A stretch of DNA of 64,000 nt, from positions 23,251,924 to 23,315,923 of the forward strand of contig NC_091023.1 in the NCBI RefSeq assembly GCF_041296385.1, written 5' to 3'. Positions 61,901-64,000 of this stretch are shown in pieces. The position numbers and the translations under genes were made by a program. The notes beneath the pieces were generated by a model. That model had not been told where the DNA came from and did not search any database. It was given only the letters and a program-made list of their open reading frames with translations. Within the stretch, counting starts at the first letter, position 1. Each line of letters starts with the position of its first letter. The stretch is from Aphelocoma coerulescens (lineage: Eukaryota; Chordata; Aves; Passeriformes; Corvidae).

Positions 61901-62399
61901 TTATGCTGTGCACACATTAAACAGATCCGAAAAACGCCGGGGACTTACCAAGGTGGCAGAAGCGGCCATAGAGCCCGGGGTCACACAGGCAGGCTCCGTA
62001 CAGTCTGTGGCAGTGGCCCTTGTTGGCACAGTTGCATGGCTTGTTACAGTTCTTCCCAAAGAAACCTTTCGGGCAACCTTTGGAGTGCACAAACACAGCA
62101 AGGCATCAGCTACCACAGGTCAAAGCTCCAACTCCAAAGCGGTTTGTGGCCGAGCCGGGGCTCTGCGTAGCCTCGCCAGCCACTGGCTTTTCTCACCCCC
62201 TGTTCTGCTCATTATTTAAAAGGAACAAGGAGGGGGGAGGGGAGAGGCTGAGGCAGAGATGGAGCCATACCATCCTCGCAGAGCTGGCCCAGCACGCCGG
62301 GCGGGCAGTGGCACTGCCCCGTGCCAGGGTCACATGAGCCTCCGTTCTGGCACTTGCAGATACCGGCACATCCTCTGCCAAACGTCCCGGGGGGACAGG
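23594..62399 (-). CDS. MEGF6: MEGF6, 3' half of the gene (23 EGF-module exons; locus-level entry)
   Basis: MEGF6 is a large, poorly characterised multi-EGF extracellular protein. This locus entry spans exons read right to left, each coding one EGF/laminin-type module with eight cysteines and the pattern CxxGxxGxxCxxxCxCxxGxxCxxxxGxCxCxxGxxGxxC. Modules match mammalian MEGF6 one-to-one in order, as I remember it. The relatives MEGF10, MEGF11 and PEAR1 have fewer modules followed by a membrane helix; none is seen here, and the last module ends MGPTCRE as in mammalian MEGF6. The 5' exons lie outside the window, so the gene is partial. Exon 8 is degenerate and the stop codon is uncertain; both are described separately. 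The identification rests on recalled sequence, not on a search. Confidence 0.93.
23760..23888 (-). CDS. MEGF6: MEGF6 exon, EGF module 23 (last module)
   Basis: This 129 bp exon (acceptor TTGCAG, donor AAG|GTAACT) encodes [16 protein letters not shown], then [13 protein letters not shown], and ends WMGPTCRE. The MGPTCRE end matches the last EGF module of mammalian MEGF6, after which only a short non-EGF tail follows. NGS is a usable N-glycosylation sequon. Whether the exon really splices at 23760 or reads through to a stop at 23638 cannot be decided from sequence alone. Confidence 0.92.
23889..26426 (-). other. MEGF6: MEGF6 intron between modules 22 and 23
   Basis: 2.5 kb intron containing one CR1 fragment (25587-25712); otherwise no structure seen. 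Confidence 0.8.
25587..25712 (-). mobile_element. CR1 LINE 3' fragment, diverged
   Basis: 'cacagaatcctagaaaagcc', then 'agagacctttaaactcatct', then 'tgatccaacctagccctgaa' on the plus strand: a diverged reverse copy of a CR1 3' end. Confidence 0.7.
26427..26552 (-). CDS. MEGF6: MEGF6 exon, EGF module 22
   Basis: This 126 bp exon (acceptor CTGTCAG, donor GTAAGG) encodes a 42-residue module: [16 protein letters not shown], then [14 protein letters not shown], then [11 protein letters not shown]. The APCDP.TG.CLCPPG pattern matches the mammalian penultimate module. Eight cysteines are present. The true frame has no start codon and is hidden behind longer frames elsewhere. Confidence 0.93.
26553..27216 (-). 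other. MEGF6: MEGF6 intron between modules 21 and 22
   Basis: 664 bp intron. Around 26935-27005 the plus strand reads 'tgtggaactcattgctgcaa', which recalls the WNxLPQEVV part of an old CR1 polymerase; not firm enough to annotate separately. Confidence 0.75.
27217..27345 (-). CDS. MEGF6: MEGF6 exon, EGF module 21
   Basis: This 129 bp exon (acceptor TTTCAG, donor GTACTG) encodes [10 protein letters not shown], then [18 protein letters not shown], then [11 protein letters not shown], with eight cysteines. It lies 295 bp downstream of module 20. The first base comes from the previous exon's A, giving AGG (Arg) at the junction. Confidence 0.93.
27641..27769 (-). CDS. MEGF6: MEGF6 exon, EGF module 20 (nine cysteines)
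   Basis: This 129 bp exon (acceptor CCAGCAG, donor GTAAGT) encodes [10 protein letters not shown], then [12 protein letters not shown], then [10 protein letters not shown], matching the mammalian FYG.ACE module. It carries a ninth cysteine: the usual TGxCxC reads TGCCHC. An unpaired thiol would be unusual in a secreted protein. The frame and both junctions are clear. Confidence 0.92.
27770..29962 (-). other. MEGF6: MEGF6 intron between modules 19 and 20
   Basis: 2.2 kb intron. An (ACAA)n run lies at 27799-27817, just upstream of the module 20 acceptor. Nothing else recognised. Confidence 0.8.
29963..30091 (-). CDS. MEGF6: MEGF6 exon, EGF module 19
   Basis: This 129 bp exon (acceptor CTGTAG, donor GTGATT) encodes [10 protein letters not shown], then [18 protein letters not shown], then [11 protein letters not shown]. 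The GLGWTGR.CE motif is the same in the mammalian module as I recall it. NCT forms a sequon on a disulfide cysteine. The donor deviates from consensus at +4 and +5. Confidence 0.92.
30092..31509 (-). other. MEGF6: MEGF6 introns around module 18
   Basis: Introns of 422 and 870 bp on either side of the exon at 30514-30639. No repeats or structure seen. Confidence 0.75.
30514..30639 (-). CDS. MEGF6: MEGF6 exon, EGF module 18
   Basis: This 126 bp exon (acceptor CTTCAG, donor GTAACA) encodes a 42-residue module: [16 protein letters not shown], then [14 protein letters not shown], then [11 protein letters not shown]. Eight cysteines are present with a one-residue-shorter Cys4-Cys5 loop. It matches the mammalian CGCGQGAAC module in position. 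Confidence 0.92.
31510..31638 (-). CDS. MEGF6: MEGF6 exon, EGF module 17
   Basis: This 129 bp exon (acceptor AAACAG, donor GTAAGC) encodes [10 protein letters not shown], then [18 protein letters not shown], then [11 protein letters not shown]. Eight cysteines are present, and ANCSK carries an NCS sequon. It follows a 4.95 kb intron and is less GC-rich than modules 14 and 15. Confidence 0.93.
31639..36591 (-). other. MEGF6: MEGF6 intron between modules 16 and 17
   Basis: 4.95 kb intron with a plus-strand CR1 fragment (32206-32384), a duplicated 'ggatcagtaaca' near 33716-33739 and a T21 run (35694-35714). Plus-strand open frames such as 33587-34015 show no recognisable domain. Confidence 0.8.
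32206..32384 (+). mobile_element. CR1 LINE 3' fragment
   Basis: Plus-strand copy: 'ctgagaggttgtggattccc', then 'cttggagcaacctgggatag', then 'ggaaggtgtccctgcccgtg', ending near 'aagttcccttccagcc'. It sits antisense to MEGF6 transcription. Confidence 0.87.
36592..36723 (-). CDS. MEGF6: MEGF6 exon, EGF module 16
   Basis: This 132 bp exon (acceptor CCAAAG, donor GTGAGT) encodes a 44-residue module beginning [10 protein letters not shown], with the extended loop [15 protein letters not shown] and the end [10 protein letters not shown]. The longer Cys4-Cys5 loop and the GYHGP..C motif are shared with the mammalian 44-residue module. Eight cysteines are present. Confidence 0.94.
36724..37783 (-). 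other. MEGF6: MEGF6 intron between modules 15 and 16
   Basis: 1.06 kb intron with no recognised element. Minus-strand open frames at 37247-37682 are not continuous with an EGF module. Confidence 0.75.
37784..37912 (-). CDS. MEGF6: MEGF6 exon, EGF module 15
   Basis: This 129 bp exon (acceptor CCCCCAG, donor GTAAGT) encodes [16 protein letters not shown], then [15 protein letters not shown], then [11 protein letters not shown]. The GCAQRC.CPPG..CHH.TGAC.CPPGF.G.GCE pattern matches mammalian MEGF6 closely. Eight cysteines are present. The exon is very GC-rich, with many CpGs. Confidence 0.94.
38101..38229 (-). CDS. MEGF6: MEGF6 exon, EGF module 14
   Basis: This 129 bp exon (acceptor CCCCCAG, donor GTGAGT) encodes [16 protein letters not shown], then [14 protein letters not shown], then [10 protein letters not shown]. 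The GxxCEERC and GWRGxHC features agree with the mammalian module at this position. The exon is rich in GC and CpG and lies only 188 bp from module 15; the pair forms a local GC-rich block. Confidence 0.92.
38230..39212 (-). other. MEGF6: MEGF6 intron between modules 13 and 14
   Basis: 983 bp intron. Its first 50 bases continue the GC-rich block of modules 14 and 15. Nothing else recognised. Confidence 0.75.
39213..39338 (-). CDS. MEGF6: MEGF6 exon, EGF module 13
   Basis: This 126 bp exon (acceptor TTTCAG, donor GTAAGG) encodes a 42-residue module beginning [10 protein letters not shown], through [17 protein letters not shown] and HAGWTGDRC. All eight cysteines are present, whereas the human module at this position is, as I recall, irregular near Cys3. 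QNCSC contains a potential NCS sequon, although the cysteine is expected to be disulfide-bonded. Confidence 0.92.
39339..41575 (-). other. MEGF6: MEGF6 introns around module 12
   Basis: Introns of 498 and 1,610 bp on either side of the exon at 39837-39965. No repeats recognised. Confidence 0.75.
39837..39965 (-). CDS. MEGF6: MEGF6 exon, EGF module 12
   Basis: This 129 bp exon (acceptor TCACAG, donor GTGAGT) encodes [10 protein letters not shown] through [16 protein letters not shown] to ACEL, with eight cysteines. It lies 498 bp upstream of module 13. Open frames on the plus strand across this exon are antisense shadows caused by its GC-rich composition. Confidence 0.93.
41576..41704 (-). 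CDS. MEGF6: MEGF6 exon, EGF module 11
   Basis: This 129 bp exon (acceptor CTGCAG, donor GTACAG) encodes a module beginning [10 protein letters not shown] and ending GATCQE, with the core [18 protein letters not shown] and SPGWKG. All eight cysteines are present. It corresponds to the mammalian ..TYGHNC module; the TYG/SYG and APGW/SPGW positions agree. Confidence 0.92.
41857..42003 (-). mobile_element. CR1 LINE 3' fragment, old
   Basis: Plus strand 'aaatcataaaggctggaaaa', then 'aagatcatcagtccaacc', through 'gaacacttcaagcaatggtg'. This is the reverse of a CR1 3' end and polymerase tail of an older subfamily. Confidence 0.75.
42070..42153 (-). mobile_element. CR1 LINE 3' fragment, short
   Basis: Plus strand 'gtaatagaatcactaggttt', then 'gacctttaagatcatcaag', then 'cagcactgccaagtccccc': a short reverse CR1 end. 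It and the copy at 41857 are separated by an (AT)n tract. Confidence 0.75.
44372..44505 (-). mobile_element. CR1 LINE 3' fragment
   Basis: Plus strand 'gaatcatagcatggtttggg', then 'agatcatcaagttccaac', then 'atccaacctggccttgaaca', the reverse of a CR1 3' end. Confidence 0.83.
46805..46933 (-). CDS. MEGF6: MEGF6 exon, EGF module 10
   Basis: This 129 bp exon (acceptor TTGCAG, donor GTACGT) encodes a module beginning [10 protein letters not shown], through [16 protein letters not shown], to GETCEQ, with eight cysteines. It stands alone between the two largest introns (5.9 and 5.1 kb). On the coding strand an A27 tract lies upstream of its acceptor, and the pyrimidine tract is short. Confidence 0.92.
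46969..46995 (+). repeat. Poly-T tract, 27 bases (A27 on the coding strand)
   Basis: An uninterrupted T run, which on the MEGF6 strand is an A27 tract about 36-62 bases upstream of the module 10 acceptor. Confidence 0.85.
48031..48164 (-). mobile_element. CR1 LINE 3' fragment
   Basis: Plus strand 'gaatgggttaggttgaaagg', then 'ctgccatggacagggacacc', then 'ttcaacctggcgttgaacat': a reverse CR1 3' end. Confidence 0.83.
49309..49352 (+). repeat. 22 bp direct tandem duplication
   Basis: The unit 'ttcacagaattaaatcaatt' plus two bases occurs twice head-to-tail, nearly identical, suggesting a recent duplication. Confidence 0.8.
52808..52936 (-). CDS. MEGF6: MEGF6 exon, EGF module 9
   Basis: This 129 bp exon (acceptor CTGCAG, donor GTACTG) encodes a module beginning [10 protein letters not shown] with the core [18 protein letters not shown], followed by [10 protein letters not shown]. 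The mammalian counterpart is nearly identical across this core, so this is the best single anchor for the MEGF6 identification. Eight cysteines are present, and the exon is phase 1 at both ends. Confidence 0.95.
54616..54670 (+). repeat. Compound (AC)n/(AT)n microsatellite
   Basis: (AC) about 8 units, then (AT) about 4, a short T-rich interruption, then 'tatacatatatatacacaca'. Likely polymorphic. Confidence 0.88.
55133..55165 (+). repeat. (AAT)n trinucleotide repeat
   Basis: About six or seven AAT units run into AAC and AAT units, and then AGC. Confidence 0.85.
55880..55994 (-). pseudogene. MEGF6: MEGF6 degenerate EGF module 8, possible decaying exon
   Basis: This segment aligns in order with the mammalian GHWGPDC module and keeps [27 protein letters not shown] and a final C. 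Compared with its neighbours, Cys1 is CGC (Arg) where TGC is expected. About seven residues between Cys4 and the DPATG motif, including Cys5, are missing in frame. The position where GT should follow the CAG codon plus one base reads TCCCT instead. The nearest usable GT is GTGCCC after CCTAA, which gives 115 bp and breaks phase; the next, GTGGAG at 55861, gives 134 bp and also breaks phase. The acceptor CATCCAG is acceptable. No internal stop is present. It may be skipped, mis-assembled, or spliced in an unseen way. Confidence 0.6.
55995..57525 (-). other. MEGF6: MEGF6 intron between modules 7 and 8
   Basis: 1.5 kb intron, no repeats recognised. I looked here for an intact replacement for module 8 and saw none. 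Confidence 0.7.
57526..57654 (-). CDS. MEGF6: MEGF6 exon, EGF module 7
   Basis: This 129 bp exon (acceptor TTGCAG, donor GTAAGT) encodes a regular eight-cysteine module beginning [10 protein letters not shown] and ending GHDCKH. The last base is T, phase 1. If the degenerate exon 8 is skipped, this T would join GG of exon 9 to make a Trp codon with no frame change. Confidence 0.93.
57655..58995 (-). other. MEGF6: MEGF6 introns around module 6
   Basis: Introns of 894 and 315 bp on either side of the exon at 58549-58680. Nothing recognised. Confidence 0.75.
58549..58680 (-). CDS. MEGF6: MEGF6 exon, EGF module 6 (C-xx-C variant)
   Basis: This 132 bp exon (acceptor CTCCAG, donor GTAAGT) encodes a 44-residue module beginning [10 protein letters not shown] and ending GPFCSA. 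Cys3 and Cys4 are separated by two residues (C-EP-C) rather than one, and the mammalian module shares this (recalled as C-PA-C). The rest of the module, [16 protein letters not shown], is regular. Confidence 0.93.
58996..59121 (-). CDS. MEGF6: MEGF6 exon, EGF module 5
   Basis: This 126 bp exon (acceptor TCCAG, donor GTGTGT) encodes a 42-residue module beginning [10 protein letters not shown]. It has the short Cys4-Cys5 loop CSCGGAPC, the same SCSCGGAPC motif I recall in the mammalian module, and ends GATCEQ. All eight cysteines are present. The donor is weaker than average but keeps phase 1. Confidence 0.93.
59122..60691 (-). other. MEGF6: MEGF6 introns around module 4
   Basis: Introns of 444 and 991 bp on either side of the exon at 59566-59700. 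A short (GA)n run is at 59384-59395. Nothing else recognised. Confidence 0.75.
59566..59700 (-). CDS. MEGF6: MEGF6 exon, EGF module 4 (C-xxx-C variant)
   Basis: This 135 bp exon encodes a 45-residue module beginning [10 protein letters not shown] and ending GEKCHL. Between Cys6 and Cys7 it has three residues (C-KHP-C) instead of the usual one; the mammalian module has the same irregular spacing (recalled as C-GKR-C), so this is ancestral. The acceptor is TTCTAG. Two overlapping donors exist: GTAGGT at the 59566 boundary keeps phase 1, while GTACTC 4 bases downstream would break the frame, so I chose the first. Confidence 0.9.
60692..60826 (-). CDS. MEGF6: MEGF6 exon, EGF module 3
   Basis: This 135 bp exon (acceptor CTGCAG, donor GTATCC) encodes a 45-residue module beginning [16 protein letters not shown]. 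The [13 protein letters not shown] signature matches the corresponding mammalian module. A longer loop before Cys5 (VKEHTLEC) explains the two extra codons. RNGSC gives a possible N-glycosylation sequon (NGS). The module ends GKKCQK. Confidence 0.94.
60827..61948 (-). other. MEGF6: MEGF6 intron between modules 2 and 3
   Basis: 1.1 kb intron containing one CR1 fragment (61573-61790). Confidence 0.8.
61573..61790 (-). mobile_element. CR1 LINE 3' fragment, well preserved
   Basis: Plus strand 'cacagaatggtttgggttgg', then 'gggaccttaaagcccatt', then 'ccatgggcagggacacctt', then 'tccaacctggccttggac'. The minus frame reads [12 protein letters not shown]. It is close to the avian CR1 consensus. Confidence 0.9.
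61949..62077 (-). CDS. MEGF6: MEGF6 exon, EGF module 2
   Basis: This 129 bp exon (acceptor CCAAAG, donor GTAAGT) starts [10 protein letters not shown] and contains CNCANKGHC and the stretch [18 protein letters not shown]. That stretch is, to my recollection, nearly identical in mammalian MEGF6, which makes this one of the strongest anchors for the gene name. Eight cysteines are present. A longer open frame on the same strand here is only a shadow in another frame. Confidence 0.94.
62271..62399 (-). CDS. MEGF6: MEGF6 exon, EGF module 1 of window
   Basis: This 129 bp exon, phase 1 at both ends, encodes 43 residues starting [10 protein letters not shown] and ending GQLCED, with all eight cysteines ([17 protein letters not shown] core). 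The acceptor is CCACAG and the donor GTATGG. It is the most 5' exon visible; the next upstream exon must lie beyond 64000. Only 193 bp separate it from module 2. Confidence 0.93.
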
Positions 62400-64000
62400 C
62401 TGTGGAGACAGCAGGGAGCATGAACACACCAAGAAATCCTTCCCCTCTGCTGCAAGGGAAGCAAAACAAAGCTTCGGTCATTGAGAAGGACAACAAGGCT
62501 GGGGAAGGTTCTGGGACACAAGTCCTGTGAAGAACGGCTGAGGGAGCTGGGGGTGTTCAGCATGGAGAACTCGTGGGAGACCTCATCACTCCCTACAATT
62601 CCCTGAGAGGAGGGTGCAGTCAGGTGCGGGTCGGTCTCTTCTCCCAGGCAACCAGCAACAGGACAAGAGGACACAGCCTTAAGCTGCACCAGGGCAGGTT
62701 TAGGTTGGATATCAGGAGGAATTTCTTCACAGAAAGGTGACTGGGCATTGGAATGGGCTGCTTCGGGAAGTGGTGGAGTCACCATCCCTGCAGGTGTTTA
62801 AGGAAAGACTGGATGTGGCACTCAGTGCCATGGTCTGGTTGAGCAGGTGGTGTTGGGTCATAGGTTGGACTCAGTCTCAAAGGTCTTTTCCAGCCTAATT
62901 GATTCTGTGATTCTGTGAAAACTGAGCAAGGAGAGAGTCCTTTCAGTTGAGCAGGCTCTAAACAAAGTTATATTCTTCTATAAAGCAATGCACATCCACC
63001 TGATATTTACTAGAACATCTCAAAGGACACTGAATTAACCAAGCTTGAGGAAGTACTGTCATGTATCCAACCCTCCCCTGCACATGCTCCCCTCCCCACA
63101 AAGCACAGCTCAAAAACCATTGCCTGTCAAGTCCAAAGTTTAAACAACAGAGCACAGCTTGGAATACTTGGAGATAAATATTTTAAACGTTCTTTTTTCT
63201 CTCCCAAATACTATTATGAAAACAATATGTTGCTTTTCAAATGTAGTTTCTGAAATTCCCAAGGTGATCATGGCGGCAGTGGATCCACAACAGCAAAAAA
63301 CAAACTGTGAGATAAAGCCTCGCTCTGCTGTTTGCAGCCTGAGCTGGCTGAGTGAATACAGCTGCTGGAGTCATCTGACTTCACTGACATTTTATCAATG
63401 TACATTAAGAAAGTTGACATTTCACATCAATTTCCATTCGGCTTCTTTGGTGCATTATTACAGAAATTTAGTTCCAGTTTTTTCCACTGTTTTAGCTTAC
63501 CCTAAACCTGCTTATCCTAAATCCATGAATTATGCTGTTTATTAAAAAAGCAAGAGAAAGGAGTGAAAGCTATCACATATGACTAATTCATACATATTAG
63601 GTATTGTATTTATCACTGTCCATGCTGTCTTCATCAGACAGCAGGTTTAGCTCAATAACACAGGCCTATTAAAGTTCTTTAAATTCCAGAGGTGAATTCC
63701 ATTAGATTATGTGCATGGATATCTACTGCAAGTATACATCAGAAATGTTGTTATTTATGAAATGAACCAAAGAATTTGGATACTGCCTTGAAATTTTTAT
63801 AATCTATCCTGAACCACCAGCACAAGAGGAATAGAAGTAAGAATATCCTGATACCTTGAACTCAGACAGACTGGAAACGATGATTTGAATCCTCCCCATT
63901 TCCTATTCTCTTAGCTGCTCCCAGTGTTTACAAACCAAACCCACCATCAGTTTCCCAAAATAACCACGGGCAGACTGTTGGTTTCAATCACTTGCTTGAT
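62400..64000 (-). other. MEGF6: MEGF6 intron upstream of module 1 (incomplete)
   Basis: No further EGF exon is seen up to the window edge. It contains a plus-strand CR1 copy at 62485-62920; the rest is AT-rich and featureless. Confidence 0.7.
62485..62920 (+). mobile_element. CR1 LINE 3' fragment, about 435 bp
   Basis: Plus-strand copy: 'gaacggctgagggagctggg', then 'gggagacctcatcactccct', then 'atatcaggaggaatttcttc', ending 'ttgattctgtgattctgtg', the CR1 terminal repeat. It is the longest copy here and lies about 90 bp from exon 1, antisense to MEGF6. Confidence 0.9.

Noticed and set aside
23889..62270. Intronic microRNA miR-551a, which lies in an intron of human MEGF6
   Set aside because: I did not see its mature sequence on the minus strand; it probably lies in a 5' intron outside the window, but an exact search was not possible.
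23594..62399. Assignment to MEGF10, MEGF11 or PEAR1
   Set aside because: Those genes have fewer modules and a transmembrane segment with a cytoplasmic tail. Here there are at least 23 modules, no membrane helix, and module signatures in MEGF6 order.
1..64000. CRISPR arrays, operons, prophage, insertion sequences, tRNA or rRNA genes, endogenous retrovirus LTRs
   Set aside because: No regularly spaced direct repeats, no bacterial gene arrangement, no cloverleaf or rRNA signature, and no paired LTRs were seen; the sequence is a vertebrate intron-exon landscape.

Overview
The window is vertebrate nuclear DNA, almost certainly from a bird. Short GC-richer exons sit in AT-richer introns with canonical GT..AG junctions, and the dominant interspersed repeat is the avian CR1 LINE: about eleven truncated 3' fragments, several still showing the 'HWxRVPREVV' end of the CR1 polymerase. 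Nothing prokaryotic is present.

The one gene I can identify is the 3' half of MEGF6 (multiple EGF-like domains 6, also called EGFL3), on the minus strand. Twenty-three exons run from 62399 down to 23760. Each encodes one EGF/laminin-type module of 41-45 residues, and 22 of them are phase-1 at both ends with lengths of 126, 129, 132 or 135 bp. Module order and individual signatures follow mammalian MEGF6 as I remember it: [28 protein letters not shown], the C-KHP-C variant, the C-EP-C variant, [16 protein letters not shown], and a last module ending MGPTCRE. The 5' part of the gene (signal peptide, EMI domain, calcium-binding EGFs) should lie beyond 64000. The end of the protein, just left of 23760, is ambiguous.

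Layout: 1-23590 is 3' flanking DNA with no gene I can name, holding CR1 fragments, simple repeats and a few weak exon-like minus-strand segments. 23594-62399 is MEGF6, with exons clustered at 26.4-31.6 kb, 36.6-41.7 kb and 57.5-62.4 kb and separated by introns of up to 5.9 kb. 62400-64000 is the next upstream intron, with a CR1 copy.

The most notable observation is the eighth module in the window (55880-55994). It has lost Cys1 (TGC to CGC) and Cys5 (an in-frame deletion), and it lacks an in-phase splice donor, while its neighbours are intact. It looks like a decaying exon that could be skipped without a frameshift. I found no previously undescribed biological system. The other findings are modest and are scored so.
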